The notes under the pieces are model-generated. The model was given only the letters and a program-made list of their open reading frames with translations, ran no database searches and was not told the origin of the DNA. A stretch of DNA of 64,000 nucleotides from Roseovarius tolerans (GTDB lineage: Bacteria; Pseudomonadota; Alphaproteobacteria; Rhodobacterales; Rhodobacteraceae): the NCBI RefSeq assembly GCF_900109855.1, contig NZ_FOBO01000014.1, positions 42,989-106,988 on the forward strand. The letters are read 5' to 3'. The translations under genes and the position numbers were made by a program. Positions 1-8,945 of the stretch are shown in pieces (the stretch's first letter is position 1; each line of letters begins with the position of its first letter).

Positions 1-360
1 TTGGAGGCCGACCTGCCCCGCTTCGTCGATCTCGACAAGGAGTTCCGCGGCAAGGAGAAACTGGTCGAAACCGGCGTGCGGGTGAAATGCTGCACGCTGC
101 TGATCGACGGGCCCGAAGATGCCGACCCCTGGGGCCGCGAGGTGCTCTATACCGAGGACGGCACCCGCGTCGGTCGCCTGACCTCGGGCGGCTATTCGGT
201 GGCCTTCGGGAAATCCATCGGCATGGGCTACGTCAAACCAGAGCTTGCGGTCGAAGGCACGAAGCTGCAGGTCAAGATGCTCGACCGGCTCTGGGAGGCG
301 ACAGTCACCTGCGACAGCCCCTATGACCCCAAGAACGAGACCATCCGCAAGGATGGCTAG
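1..360 (+). CDS. C-terminal part of a GcvT-fold FAD-dependent oxidoreductase (5' end outside window)
   Basis: The frame is open from the first base, so this is the end of a longer gene. The 119 residues read as the C-terminal barrel of the aminomethyltransferase (GcvT) fold, with a segment R-L-T-S-G-G-Y-S followed by G-M-G-Y-V near residues 58-77. That barrel closes glycine-cleavage T-proteins and the larger dimethylglycine/sarcosine dehydrogenases, which oxidatively demethylate N-methylated glycines and pass the one-carbon unit to folate. The N-terminal FAD domain that would separate these options is not visible. The stop codon overlaps the start of the next gene by 8 nt, so the two are probably co-transcribed. 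The fold is fairly sure; the substrate is inferred. Confidence 0.75.
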   Translation: MEADLPRFVDLDKEFRGKEKLVETGVRVKCCTLLIDGPEDADPWGREVLYTEDGTRVGRLTSGGYSVAFGKSIGMGYVKPELAVEGTKLQVKMLDRLWEATVTCDSPYDPKNETIRKDG

Positions 361-1132
361 GCGCATCCGGGTTCTGGTTGCGGGTCTCGCGCTGTTGGCT
401 GCCATCGCGGCGCTTACCTATGATCAGAACCCTTTGACCCGTGCAGCGCAGGCGCACGCAGAGTCTGTGGCGAAGGTCAGCGCAGCAACTTACGTATCGC
501 TGCGCGCGCTCAATGCCTTTCTCTCGACGGCACAGGAGATTGAGCTTGGCGGGTCGCTGGTCGTGTCGGGTTCGGCGCAGCCACTCAAGATACTCGAGCC
601 CATCGACGACACCATCGAACGAGTCGCCGGCCTGATTTTCATGCTCATGGCGGTCTCAGGGGTGCTGGCTGTCGCGATGGGTCCCGTGGGCGGCATCGGA
701 TGGGCGCTCGTGGCGCTCGCGGCGTTGGTCTGGTTTGCACCGCGCTCGCGGGTTCCCGGGTTGCGCGCGCTGGTACAGCCTATGGGCTCCTACGGGCTGT
801 TTCTTGGGCTGGCATTGCCGCTCGCCTTCGTGCTGGCTGCGACGTTTGCCGACAGAATGACCGAGCGCACCTATGCCCGCCATAACGCGACCATCGCGGA
901 GCTCACAACCGATATTGCCCCCGCGGACGTCACCGCCGAGACAACTGCCTGGCAAGATGTAGACAGGTATCGCCGCATGGCGGGTACTCTCTATTCACAG
1001 GCCGACACCCTCATCGCGAGCTACCTCGCAATTCTTGCGGTTTTCGTGTTTCGCATATTCGTTTTTCCACTGGTCTTGCTTGGCCTGTTTTTTGCGATCA
1101 CACGGCATTTTGCCCGCGATCACGACAAATAA
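353..1132 (+). CDS. hypothetical multi-pass membrane protein
   Basis: This 259-residue protein is not recognised. It begins at ATG 353, inside the last codons of the upstream gene, the usual spacing for translational coupling. Hydrophobic stretches near residues 5-20, 85-125, 140-165 and 225-250 suggest four or five membrane passes. A polar segment of about 55 residues (around 165-220) lies between the last two and contains several Asp and Glu residues. No catalytic motif is visible. A longer in-frame reading from 245 exists but lies wholly within the upstream coding sequence and has arginine-rich, shadow-like composition, so it was not used. Its coupling to an oxidoreductase gives no clear functional hint. 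Confidence 0.6.
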   Translation: MARRIRVLVAGLALLAAIAALTYDQNPLTRAAQAHAESVAKVSAATYVSLRALNAFLSTAQEIELGGSLVVSGSAQPLKILEPIDDTIERVAGLIFMLMAVSGVLAVAMGPVGGIGWALVALAALVWFAPRSRVPGLRALVQPMGSYGLFLGLALPLAFVLAATFADRMTERTYARHNATIAELTTDIAPADVTAETTAWQDVDRYRRMAGTLYSQADTLIASYLAILAVFVFRIFVFPLVLLGLFFAITRHFARDHDK

Positions 1133-1171
1133 CCTGGATAGTAAGTTCATACGCATTCGCCGATGCGTGCG

Positions 1172-1909
1172 CTACTTGTGGTGCTGGCGCAACCACCTGC
1201 GCCAAGCGCCCACTGACCCGCGAAACACGTTGATATCAACGCCTCCCTCGACCCCCGGCACGATCCCGGTGCCGGTATATTGCCAGAACACCCAAGGGTG
1301 ACCGGGATAGACCTGATCGGGCGTTTTCGCCACCGAGCGCAGCCAGAATTCCGCCCGCACCTGTCCGATGCCGGTCTGCGCATAGAATTCCGGCGTGGTG
1401 TAGACGATCGGGCGCTGGCCGTAGTGACGCTCGACGATATCGAGGAAAATCTCGGCCTGACGCCGGACCTCGGCCCCCGGCGGGCGCACCGTGCAGGTGG
1501 GCGAAAACGGGTTCCACTCCATGTCGAGCACAGGCGGCAAGGCCTTGCCACGTTTCGGCACATTACGGATGAACCAGCGCGCCTGCACCTCCGGTGCCGT
1601 GCAGAAATAGTAGAAGTGATAGGCGCCGCGCGGCACACCGTGGCGCGCCGCCAGCTGCCAGTTGCGATCAAATTGCGGATCTTTCAGATCGCCGCCTTCG
1701 GTCGCCTTGATAAAGGCGAATGCGGCCCCCGAGAGCGCCACGCGCCGCCAGTCGATCTCATTCTGGAACCGCGCCACGTCGATGCCGTGCACCGCATAGC
1801 TGGCCGGACCGCGCGGCCCGAAATCCACCGGATCGTAATCGCCGAACCGCTCCGCCGAAACAGAAGGGGTGATCAAGCTGATCAGGCAAATGATAAAGAC
1901 GCGCAACAT
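1172..1909 (-). CDS. glycoside hydrolase family 25 lysozyme-like protein, exported
   Basis: GH25 enzymes cut the beta-1,4 bond between N-acetylmuramic acid and N-acetylglucosamine in peptidoglycan. The 245-residue protein has a hydrophobic signal peptide of about 19 residues ending S-V-S-A. The family hallmarks follow: H-G-I-D-V-A near residues 41-46 (Asp44), the D-x-E pair D129-M-E131, and a strand W-Q-Y-T-G-T-G then V-D-I-N near the end. ATG 1909 is preferred over the in-frame codon at 1942 because it puts the signal peptide at the very N-terminus. It is a single gene convergent with the membrane protein before it. Likely roles are cell-wall turnover or septation in the periplasm. Confidence 0.85.
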   Translation of the reverse strand: MLRVFIICLISLITPSVSAERFGDYDPVDFGPRGPASYAVHGIDVARFQNEIDWRRVALSGAAFAFIKATEGGDLKDPQFDRNWQLAARHGVPRGAYHFYYFCTAPEVQARWFIRNVPKRGKALPPVLDMEWNPFSPTCTVRPPGAEVRRQAEIFLDIVERHYGQRPIVYTTPEFYAQTGIGQVRAEFWLRSVAKTPDQVYPGHPWVFWQYTGTGIVPGVEGGVDINVFRGSVGAWRRWLRQHHK

Positions 1910-1996
1910 CAGGCAAGACCCTAGAGCAATGAGGTTCACCAAAGGTTACCCGAAACGGGCCGAAAAGATCAGCCCGTTTCGCAAATATCTCGCGCC

Positions 1997-2599
1997 TCAG
2001 CGCATGAACTTACCCAGAACATCGTCAAGCGGCGAGCCGTCGCCATCGGCATCCAGCATCTGGCTCAGCATACCGAGGCCGCCGCTTTGCTGATCCCCCG
2101 CCTTGCCGCCCATCAACCCGCCGATCATACCCATCAGGCCCCCGCCCGAGGACCCGCCGGTCTGCATCATGCTGTCGATCTCGCTATCGGGCATCTGTTT
2201 TTGCAAACCACCTTGCGCCATCGCGGCAAGCGCGGGCAGAAACTGGCTGACCGTGTTCGCATCGACACCGGCCCGGTTTGCGGCCTCTTGTGCCAGGCCC
2301 TCGGCCTCTTGCCGTCCGCCCATGATCTGCTCGAGAAACGCCATGCCCTGTGCCTGACCGTCCGGGCTGGCGGCGACAGAGGCATCGTCGAACATCTGCG
2401 CCTGCCCCTCGCCGCGCATGGCACCCAGAACATTATCCATACCGCCCTGCTGCACCCGTTGCTTGGCGGCGGATCCAATGGCCGGGGCCAGCATTCGAGT
2501 GAGCTGATCCGCAGTGCCCTGATCGAGCCCGAGCTGCGAGGCAAGTTGCGCCAGCCCCTGACCGCCCTGCGCCTGCTGGAGAAGTTTCATGATCGACAT
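1997..2599 (-). CDS. DUF937-family protein
   Basis: A 200-residue protein rich in Gln, Gly, Ala and Met. Its N-terminal half (about 1-120) reads as a DUF937/YidB-like helical domain, with L-A-Q-L-A-S-Q-L-G-L near residues 16-25 and an A-P-A-I-G-S segment near 38-43. The C-terminal half is a low-complexity Gly/Met stretch (S-G-G-G-L-M-G-M-I-G-G) followed by an acidic D-A-D-G-D-G-S motif that could bind a cation. There is no signal peptide. The biochemical role of the family is unknown. It stands alone, with gaps of about 90 bp on both sides. Confidence 0.7.
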   Translation of the reverse strand: MSIMKLLQQAQGGQGLAQLASQLGLDQGTADQLTRMLAPAIGSAAKQRVQQGGMDNVLGAMRGEGQAQMFDDASVAASPDGQAQGMAFLEQIMGGRQEAEGLAQEAANRAGVDANTVSQFLPALAAMAQGGLQKQMPDSEIDSMMQTGGSSGGGLMGMIGGLMGGKAGDQQSGGLGMLSQMLDADGDGSPLDDVLGKFMR

Positions 2600-2696
2600 T
2601 GGCTGACTCCTGTCACTGGTTAATCAATACTGTCAGCCAAGCATGAATCCATCCTATTACAAAGGGGAAGTTTCCGCCGCCCCGGCGCACGAATGC

Positions 2697-3035
2697 CTAA
2701 CCTTGGCTCAACTCGTCATAGCAGGTGATCGCCTTGGCGGCATACATCATCGCCGGGCCACCGCCCATCTGGATCGCCATGGCGAGCACGTCGCCGACCT
2801 CTTCGCGGGTCGCCCCTGCGCGGATCAGCGCCTCCATGTGCAGCCCGATACAGGGCTCGCATTTGGTGGCCACCGCGATACCAAGCGCCACGAATTCCTT
2901 GGTCTTGAAGTCGAGCATGCCGCCTTCCTTGACGGCCTTGCCAAGCCCGCCAAAGGCGCGCGCGGTATCGGGGATAAGCGCGTTGAGCGTGCGCAAATCC
3001 TCACGGGTGGTGTCGATGGTCTTGGACCAGCTCAT
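2697..3035 (-). CDS. carboxymuconolactone decarboxylase / AhpD-like protein
   Basis: A 112-residue protein of the CMD/AhpD fold. The redox signature is present: Glu47 (K-E-F), then C59-E-P-C62 and His66, the C-x-x-C-x-x-x-H arrangement of AhpD-type alkylhydroperoxidases. That pattern suggests thiol-dependent peroxide reduction rather than lactone decarboxylation. ATG 3035 is preferred over an in-frame codon at 3077 because family members start close to this point. It lies 70 bp before the methyltransferase stop on the same strand and may share its transcript. The partner reductant cannot be seen here. Confidence 0.8.
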   Translation of the reverse strand: MSWSKTIDTTREDLRTLNALIPDTARAFGGLGKAVKEGGMLDFKTKEFVALGIAVATKCEPCIGLHMEALIRAGATREEVGDVLAMAIQMGGGPAMMYAAKAITCYDELSQG

Positions 3036-3105
3036 GTCAGGGCCTTTCGGTGGCTGCGGTTGCACCTGCAAAACCACCCTTGGCGCGGCTTGGCCTTGAT
3101 CCAGA

Positions 3106-3765
3106 TCAGCCGGGACGCTCGGCCACCAGAAAGAGATTGTTGGCGGGCATCTGCCGGGATGGCGCTACGGTCAATCCGGCATCGTCCAGCCATCCCTCCA
3201 CCTCGGCCAGATCCTTGTATCCGATGGCCGGATCTTGCGCTGTCAGGCTTGCATGAAACCGCGCGTCGCCCTCCGACGTGGCCTGCCCGTCGCGCAGAAA
3301 CGGCCCGTAGAGCGCAAAGCGTCCGCCGGGGGCAAGCGCCTGCGCCGCCTCCGCGATGATCCGGCGTGCCTCCGGCGTGCTGATGAGATGCAGAAGGTTG
3401 ATCAGCACGATCAGCGCCTGACCCGCCTGCGCCTTGCCCCAGTCCGCTTCGGTCGCATCGACCGCCATGGCGGCCCGCAGATTGGGCAGACCTGCCTCGG
3501 CGACATAGGCGTCGATGCTCGCACGCCGCGCAGGGTCGATCTCGGTCGGTTGCCAGATCAGGCCCGGCATCGCAGCGGCGAAGGCCACCACATGCTGCCC
3601 GGTGCCGCTGGCAATTTCCAGCGCGCGCGCCGTCTTAGGCGCGATCTCACACAGAGCTGCGGCAATCGCCGCCGCATTGCGCTCCGCCGAAGGTGCGTGC
3701 AGTTTCGCCCCCTCACCCAGATGCGCCACCGAGGCGGAAGGTGGCAAGGGGCGCGGGCCGTTCAT
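3106..3765 (-). CDS. DUF938-type class I SAM-dependent methyltransferase-like protein
   Basis: A 219-residue Rossmann-fold protein with the SAM-binding motif I written [11 protein letters not shown], then an acidic residue at the end of strand two (P-T-E-I-D) and [12 protein letters not shown] near the C-terminal half. This pattern is that of DUF938 proteins, widespread in proteobacteria with unknown substrate. The start at 3765 lies one base after the aldo/keto reductase stop, so the two genes are tightly coupled; an in-frame start at 3858 would sit inside the reductase and was not used. The methyl acceptor is unknown. Confidence 0.75.
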   Translation of the reverse strand: MNGPRPLPPSASVAHLGEGAKLHAPSAERNAAAIAAALCEIAPKTARALEIASGTGQHVVAFAAAMPGLIWQPTEIDPARRASIDAYVAEAGLPNLRAAMAVDATEADWGKAQAGQALIVLINLLHLISTPEARRIIAEAAQALAPGGRFALYGPFLRDGQATSEGDARFHASLTAQDPAIGYKDLAEVEGWLDDAGLTVAPSRQMPANNLFLVAERPG

Positions 3766-3766
3766 C

Positions 3767-4702
3767 TCAGGCTTCTTCCGTGCGGTCGGTCGCAGGCGGC
3801 GGCACGGGGGTAAGTGCCGCAAGACGCTGATAAAGCGCGGCATCCATGTCGAACTCAATGGCAGCCAGCGACGGCGCGATTTGCGCCGCCGACCGGCCCG
3901 AGACGAGCGGCACCGGTCCGGCGGGATGGTTTGCGGCCCATGCTACGGCAAGCGTCGCGGGGTCGGTGCCAAGCTCTGCCGCGATTTCGACCAAAGCGAC
4001 AGCCGCCTCGCGCATCCAGTCCTGACCGTAGCGGACCGCATAGCGTTCATTACCCGTCAGCCGCCCGGTCTCGCCCCGTGCATACTTGCCGGTGAGCAGA
4101 CCGCCCGCCAGCGGCGAATACCCGGCTACGACCATGCCCTCAGAGGCCGCCATCGGCAGGATTTCCACCTCGGCCTGCCGTTTGATGAGGCTGTACATCG
4201 GTTGCAGGATCGAGATTGCCAGATCAAAGCGCGCCGCGATACAGGCCGCCTTCATCACCTGCCAGGCCGCGAAATTCGACAGGCCCACGTGGCTGATCTG
4301 GCCGCGCGATTTCAGCTCCGCGAAACACTCCAGCGTTTCCTCAAGCGGGGTGTCGGGATCGAACCGGTGCAAATACAGAATATCGACATGATCCATCCCG
4401 AGCCGCCGTCGCGAGAGATCGAACTGCGCGCGGAGATTGTCGGCCCCCGCGCCCCCCGAATACCCCGCCTTGGTGGCGATCACCAGCCGGTCGCGATGCG
4501 GTGCCGCGAACTGGCCCAGCAGGGTTTCGGACGCGCCATCGGTATAGAGATGCGCGGTGTCGAAATGGGTGATGCCCGCCGCGAGGCAGACCTCGAACAT
4601 AGCGCGCGAGGCGCTCTCATCCGCCACATCGCCGAATTGCATGGTGCCAAAGGCAAAGCGGCTGGCCGGGGTTCCGTCAGGAGAAGTGATCTGTGTGCTC
4701 AT
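3767..4702 (-). CDS. aldo/keto reductase
   Basis: A 311-residue NAD(P)H-dependent oxidoreductase with a (beta/alpha)8 barrel. The family catalytic tetrad is in place: Asp48 (T-H-F-D-T-A), Tyr53 (H-L-Y-T-D-G), Lys78 (A-T-K-A-G) and His112 (Y-L-H-R-F-D). The motif G-L-S-N-F and a C-terminal P-L-V-S-G-R-S nucleotide-phosphate segment are also visible. Such enzymes reduce aldehydes and ketones to alcohols; specificity cannot be read from sequence. It is first in a probable operon with the DUF938 methyltransferase, and is divergent from the phospholipid operon across about 110 bp. Confidence 0.88.
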   Translation of the reverse strand: MSTQITSPDGTPASRFAFGTMQFGDVADESASRAMFEVCLAAGITHFDTAHLYTDGASETLLGQFAAPHRDRLVIATKAGYSGGAGADNLRAQFDLSRRRLGMDHVDILYLHRFDPDTPLEETLECFAELKSRGQISHVGLSNFAAWQVMKAACIAARFDLAISILQPMYSLIKRQAEVEILPMAASEGMVVAGYSPLAGGLLTGKYARGETGRLTGNERYAVRYGQDWMREAAVALVEIAAELGTDPATLAVAWAANHPAGPVPLVSGRSAAQIAPSLAAIEFDMDAALYQRLAALTPVPPPATDRTEEA

Positions 4703-4813
4703 GGCTTGAACAGTGCCATGCGCGACCCGTTAAGAAAAGGTGCCACCTTGCATCTTGCGGGCAAGAGTCATAGGCGGATGCGGAGTGAATGCGCCCCAAG
4801 GAGCCCACCCCGC

Positions 4814-5476
4814 ATGAAGATGCACGAAACCTTCATCAAGCCGATGCACCCCGAGGGGCGCAAGTTCGTCGCGATCTTTGCCGCGATCACGCTGGTCCTG
4901 TTCATGCTCTGGGATGTGCTGGGCTGGGTTGGCGTCGGCCTCACCGTCTGGTGCTATTATTTCTTCCGCGACCCCGAGCGCGTGACCCCGCAGCGCCCCG
5001 GCCTGATCGTCAGCCCGGCAGACGGCATCGTCTCGCTGATCGAGCCTGCGGTGCCACCTGCAGAGTTGGGCCTGCCAGATGCGCCGCTCACCCGGGTGAG
5101 CGTGTTCATGAGCGTCTTCAACTGTCACGTGAACCGCGCCCCGGTTGCGGGCAAGGTCCATGCCGTCGCCTATCGCCCCGGCAAGTTTCTCAACGCCTCG
5201 CTCGACAAGGCGAGTGCCGATAACGAGCGCAACGGCATCGTGATCGAGATGGCGGATGGCCGCCTCTTGCCGGTGGTGCAGATCGCCGGGCTGGTGGCGC
5301 GACGCATCGTCTGTTTCGTCGGCAAGGGCGGCGCGCTCTCGCGCGGCGAGCGGTTCGGGCTGATCCGCTTCGGGTCGCGTCTCGATGTCTACCTGCCCGA
5401 GGGGGTGGTGCCGCAGGTGCGCGTGGGGCAGACCATGGTCGCAGGCGAAACGGTGATGGCGGAGCTCGAGACGTGA
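4814..5476 (+). CDS. psd: phosphatidylserine decarboxylase, short form
   Basis: Converts phosphatidylserine to phosphatidylethanolamine at the inner membrane. The 220-residue protein is the short Psd type. Hydrophobic segments run from about 18 to 50, F-R-D-P-E-R follows at 51-56, S-P-A-D-G-I-V at 67-73, and a conserved F-N-C-H-V-N-R segment near 102. Self-cleavage to make the pyruvoyl group is expected at Gly187-Ser188 in I-R-F-G-S-R. ATG 4814 gives the expected length; a far longer open frame upstream is antisense to the reductase and is not coding. It overlaps pssA by four bases (GTGA), so the two successive enzymes of phosphatidylethanolamine synthesis are translationally coupled. Confidence 0.93.
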   Translation: MKMHETFIKPMHPEGRKFVAIFAAITLVLFMLWDVLGWVGVGLTVWCYYFFRDPERVTPQRPGLIVSPADGIVSLIEPAVPPAELGLPDAPLTRVSVFMSVFNCHVNRAPVAGKVHAVAYRPGKFLNASLDKASADNERNGIVIEMADGRLLPVVQIAGLVARRIVCFVGKGGALSRGERFGLIRFGSRLDVYLPEGVVPQVRVGQTMVAGETVMAELET

Positions 5477-6228
5477 CAAAACCCCCGCGCAATACTCCCC
5501 GCAAGGAGGTCACGCTGGCGCAGCTTCTGCCCAACATGCTGACCGTGGCGGCGATCTGCGCGGGTGTCACGGCGATCAGGCTGGGGGTCCAGGGCGACTA
5601 CGTGCGCGCCGTTCAGCTTCTTCTGATCGCGGGCGTGCTCGATGGGCTCGACGGGCGTCTGGCGCGGCTCTTGCGCAGCAGTAGCGCCATGGGGGCCGAG
5701 CTCGATTCTCTGGCTGACTTCCTCAATTTCGGCGTCGCCGCGCCCCTGGTGATCTATTATTGGGGCTTGCAGGACGCGCGTCACGCGGGCTGGATCGCAG
5801 TTCTGTTCTTTGCGGTCTGCTGCGTGATGCGGCTGGCGCGCTTCAACGTCAGCGCCAAGGAAGAAGGTGCCAAGGGTGGCTCGGGGGCCTATTTCGAAGG
5901 TCTCCCCTCACCCGCAGGCGCGCTCTTGGCAATGCTGCCGATGTTCGTGACCTTTGCCGTGCCGGGCATGCCGCATCCGCCTGCGATCTTGGTCGGGATA
6001 TACATGGCGGGCGTCGGCCTGCTGATGATCTCACCGGTGCCGGTCTGGTCGTTCAAGCGCACCAAGATCTCGCGCGAAAACGTCAAGTTCTTCCTCTTGG
6101 GCTTTGCCTGCGTCGCCGCCGCGCTCGTGCTTTTCACCTGGGCCGCGCTGATCGTGATGTGTCTGGCCTATGTCGCGATTGTCATCTGGGCGGCCTTGAT
6201 CTGGTATCCAAAGGACCGATCTGGTTGA
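5473..6228 (+). CDS. pssA: CDP-diacylglycerol-serine O-phosphatidyltransferase
   Basis: Makes phosphatidylserine from CDP-diacylglycerol and serine in the membrane. The CDP-alcohol phosphotransferase signature is complete: D57-G-L-D60-G-R-L-A-R65, then G74, D78 and D82 at the fixed spacings. Several hydrophobic helices follow. The GTG start at 5473 overlaps the psd stop, and the pmtA-like gene begins 20 bp downstream, so this is the middle gene of a phospholipid operon. Length (251 residues) fits the family. Confidence 0.93.
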   Translation: MTKPPRNTPRKEVTLAQLLPNMLTVAAICAGVTAIRLGVQGDYVRAVQLLLIAGVLDGLDGRLARLLRSSSAMGAELDSLADFLNFGVAAPLVIYYWGLQDARHAGWIAVLFFAVCCVMRLARFNVSAKEEGAKGGSGAYFEGLPSPAGALLAMLPMFVTFAVPGMPHPPAILVGIYMAGVGLLMISPVPVWSFKRTKISRENVKFFLLGFACVAAALVLFTWAALIVMCLAYVAIVIWAALIWYPKDRSG

Positions 6229-6248
6229 GTGGTGCAATGAGGTGAGCG

Positions 6249-6869
6249 ATGGAACTTGATGCGGTAAGGAACTCCTACGCCCGATGGGCGCCGGTCTATG
6301 ATGCGACCTTTGGCCGGATCACCCATGCCGGGCGGCGCGAGGCGGTGCGCCATATCAACGCGCGCGGCGGGCGCGTGCTCGAGGTGGGGGTCGGTACCGG
6401 ACTCTCGCTCGAGGCCTATGATCCTGCCCTCCAGGTCACAGGTTTTGACTACAGCGACGACATGCTGCGCAAGGCCCGTGCGCGTGTGGCGCGGCGTGGC
6501 CTGAAACATGTCGAGGCGCTGCACCAGATGGATGCGCGCAGCCTCGATTTTCCCGATGCCAGCTTTGACACCGTCGCTGCCATGCACGTCCTGTCGGTGG
6601 TGCCCGAACCCGAACAGGTGATGACCGAAATCGCCCGCGTCCTGCGCCCCGGCGGGCAGGTGGTGATCACCAACCATTTTCGGCACGAACGCGGGGTCTG
6701 GGCCGGTCTCGCCCGCGCCGCCGCGCCGCTCGAACGGGTTCTGGGCTGGCATTCGGATTTCGAGATCGACACCGTCTTGCAAGACCCGCGCCTGCACCTG
6801 ATCACCCGCCGCGACCTCCCGCCGATGGGGATGATGACCTTCCTCGTGCTGGAAAAGCGGTTGAATTGA
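6249..6869 (+). CDS. pmtA: phosphatidylethanolamine N-methyltransferase, Rhodobacter PmtA type
   Basis: A 206-residue SAM methyltransferase with motif I V-L-E-V-G-V-G-T-G at residues 43-51, an acidic residue in G-F-D-Y-S-D, and L-R-P-G-G-Q-V-V-I-T-N-H after strand five. Its size and opening Y-A-R-W-A-P-V-Y-D match the Rhodobacter-type enzymes that methylate phosphatidylethanolamine three times to phosphatidylcholine. Position directly after psd and pssA strongly supports that reading: the three genes take CDP-diacylglycerol to phosphatidylcholine. The protein has no membrane helix and probably binds the membrane surface. The alternative is a generic small-molecule methyltransferase. Confidence 0.85.
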   Translation: MELDAVRNSYARWAPVYDATFGRITHAGRREAVRHINARGGRVLEVGVGTGLSLEAYDPALQVTGFDYSDDMLRKARARVARRGLKHVEALHQMDARSLDFPDASFDTVAAMHVLSVVPEPEQVMTEIARVLRPGGQVVITNHFRHERGVWAGLARAAAPLERVLGWHSDFEIDTVLQDPRLHLITRRDLPPMGMMTFLVLEKRLN

Positions 6870-6878
6870 GCCCACGAA

Positions 6879-6906
6879 AAAGCCCCGCCGAACGAGGCGG
6901 GGCTTT
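6879..6906. terminator. bidirectional hairpin terminator
   Basis: An 11-bp perfect stem (6879-6889 with 6896-6906) around a 6-nt loop. It has A-rich sequence on its left and T-rich sequence on its right, and lies between the convergent pmtA and the binding-protein gene. It can end transcription from both sides. Confidence 0.85.
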
Positions 6907-6927
6907 GGTTCGGCATATGGATGCGTA

Positions 6928-8001
6928 TCAGTTCGGGATTTGCCCGCTGATCCCCTCGACATAGAAATCCATCCCCAGAAGCGTGCCGTCATCGGCGACC
7001 TCGCCCTCGGCCAGCCATGCGCTGCCGTCCTGCCGGTTGATCGGTCCGGTGAACGGGTGATACTCGCCCTCCGCCATAGCCTGCTTGAGCGCGAGCGCCT
7101 CGTCCTTCACATCCGCAGGCACCGCATCGGTGATCTCGCCGATCTCGACCATGCCCTTGTCGATGCCCTGCCAAACCTGCTGGCTCTCCCATGTGCCATC
7201 AATCACCGCCTGCGTGCGCGCGATGTAATAGGGCGACCAGTTGTCGATGATCGAACTCACCCGCGGCAGGGGCTTGTATTCCGCCATATCGGACGCCTGT
7301 CCGAAGGTGATCACGTTCCCGGCCTTTTCCGCCGCCGCTTGCGGGGCGGTCGAATCGGTATGTTGCAGGATCACGTCTGCGCCCTGCTCGATCAAGGCCG
7401 TGGCAGCATCCGCCTCTTTCGCCGGGTCGAACCACGTATAGGCCCAGATGATCTTGAACTCGATCTCGGGGTTGACCTTCTTGGCATGAAGATAGGCCGC
7501 GTTGATGCCGCGAATGACTTCGGGGATCGGGAAGGAGGCGATATAGCCGACGATGTTCGACTTGGTCATCTTGCCTGCGATATGGCCCTGCACCGCGCGC
7601 CCTTCGTAGAACCGCGCCGAATAGGTGGAGAGGTTGGGCAGGGTCTTGTACCCGGTGGCATGCTCGAACTTCACATTCGGGAATTTCTCGGCCACAGCCA
7701 CCGTCGGCTCCATGAAGCCAAAGGAGGTGGTAAAGATCAGATCCGCACCCTGAAGCGCCATCTGCGTGATCGCGCGTTCGGCATCTGCGCCTTCGGGCAC
7801 GCTTTCCTGATAGACGGTCTCGACCTGATCGCCAAAGTGCTCCTCGATGGCCAGGCGCCCCTTGTCATGCTCATAGGTCCAGCCGCCATCACCGATGGGA
7901 CCGACATAGATAAAGCCGACCTTGGTCTTGTCCTGCGCCACGGCCGTGGTCGCAAGGCCAAGCGCGAGCGCGGCCGAGGTCAGAAGATGCGTGAGTTTCA
8001 T
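6928..8001 (-). CDS. BMP-family ABC transporter substrate-binding protein
   Basis: A periplasmic binding protein of the basic membrane protein (PnrA/BMP) family, whose characterised members bind purine nucleosides. The 357-residue precursor starts at ATG 8001 with a 22-residue signal peptide ending T-A-V-A. The mature part opens K-V-G-F-I-Y-V-G-P-I-G-D-G-G-W, the typical first strand, and has G-Q-A-S-D-M-A in the second lobe. It is the last gene of the xdh-transport operon and ends at a strong terminator. The xanthine dehydrogenase genes in the same operon suggest a purine base or nucleoside as cargo. A longer in-frame reading to 8298 enters the permease gene and was rejected. Confidence 0.9.
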   Translation of the reverse strand: MKLTHLLTSAALALGLATTAVAQDKTKVGFIYVGPIGDGGWTYEHDKGRLAIEEHFGDQVETVYQESVPEGADAERAITQMALQGADLIFTTSFGFMEPTVAVAEKFPNVKFEHATGYKTLPNLSTYSARFYEGRAVQGHIAGKMTKSNIVGYIASFPIPEVIRGINAAYLHAKKVNPEIEFKIIWAYTWFDPAKEADAATALIEQGADVILQHTDSTAPQAAAEKAGNVITFGQASDMAEYKPLPRVSSIIDNWSPYYIARTQAVIDGTWESQQVWQGIDKGMVEIGEITDAVPADVKDEALALKQAMAEGEYHPFTGPINRQDGSAWLAEGEVADDGTLLGMDFYVEGISGQIPN

Positions 8002-8024
8002 GCGGGGTCTCCCTGTGATTGATC

Positions 8025-8945
8025 TTATTGCGAGGCGTGAAAGATGCGGCCCAACGAGGCGGGCGCGCGTGATTTGTCGCCTGCCATGATGACCAGCACG
8101 AGGATGGTGATCAAGTAGGGCGACATGGAAAGATATTCGACCGGGATGGCAAAGCCCGCGGCCTGAAGATTGAGCTGCAGCACCGTGACCCCACCAAAAA
8201 GCCACGCCCCCAGCAGAACCCGCCCCGCCTTCCACGAGGCGAAGACCACGAGCGCAAGCGCGATCCACCCGGCACCCGCCGTCATGCCTTCGGTCCACTG
8301 GGGCACACGAATGAGGCTGATATAGGCCCCGCCCAGCCCGGCGCAGGCCCCGCCGAAAAGGATCGCCATAACCCTTATGCGCACCACCTTGTAGCCAAGC
8401 GCATGCGCCGCATCATGGTTCTCGCCCACCGCGCGCAGGATAAGCCCGGCACGGCTGTACTTGAGCACCCACCAGATCAGCCCCACCAGCGCGAGGCCCA
8501 GATAGACCATCAGGTCATGCGAAAAGAGAACCCGGCCCAAAAAAGGGATATCGCCAAGAAGGGGGATATCCAGCTTGGCCACCGGCGGCGGCTTGATCCC
8601 CACATAGCCCTGTCCCAGAAGCGACGACAGGCCGAGACCAAAGAGCGTCAGCGCCAGACCGCTCGCCACCTGATTGGCCAGCGCCACTTGCGTGAGCAAG
8701 GCGAACAGGAGCGCCAGCACCGCGCCGCCCCCCGCCGCCGCGACAAAGCCGATGGCAGGCGAGCCGGAATTGACCGCCACCGCGAAACCGCAGATCGCCC
8801 CGGTGATCATCATCCCCTCGACCCCGAGATTGAGCACGCCCGCGCGCTCCACCACCAACTCGCCCAGGGCGGCAAGCAGGATCGGCGTCGCCGCGACCAT
8901 CAGAGAGGCGAGAAGAAGTTCAGGGCTGATTGATCCCATATCCAT
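8025..8945 (-). CDS. ABC transporter permease (BMP/nucleoside type), subunit 2
   Basis: A 306-residue inner-membrane permease of the BPD_transp_2 type, with about eight hydrophobic helices. The family sequence G-V-L-N-L-G-V-E-G-M-M is near residues 36-46 and the cytoplasmic coupling segment R-A-V-G-E-N-H-D-A-A-H-A-L-G in the second half. ATG 8945 overlaps the upstream permease stop by one base. It pairs with the neighbouring 360-residue permease to form the transmembrane pore, driven by the double-domain ATPase. The same gene pair occurs in nucleoside importers such as Bacillus YufPQ. Confidence 0.9.
   Translation of the reverse strand: MDMGSISPELLLASLMVAATPILLAALGELVVERAGVLNLGVEGMMITGAICGFAVAVNSGSPAIGFVAAAGGGAVLALLFALLTQVALANQVASGLALTLFGLGLSSLLGQGYVGIKPPPVAKLDIPLLGDIPFLGRVLFSHDLMVYLGLALVGLIWWVLKYSRAGLILRAVGENHDAAHALGYKVVRIRVMAILFGGACAGLGGAYISLIRVPQWTEGMTAGAGWIALALVVFASWKAGRVLLGAWLFGGVTVLQLNLQAAGFAIPVEYLSMSPYLITILVLVIMAGDKSRAPASLGRIFHASQ

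Noticed and set aside
3515..4813. Long in-frame extension upstream of psd
   Set aside because: It is antisense to the methyltransferase and aldo/keto reductase genes; Psd of this type has about 220 residues.
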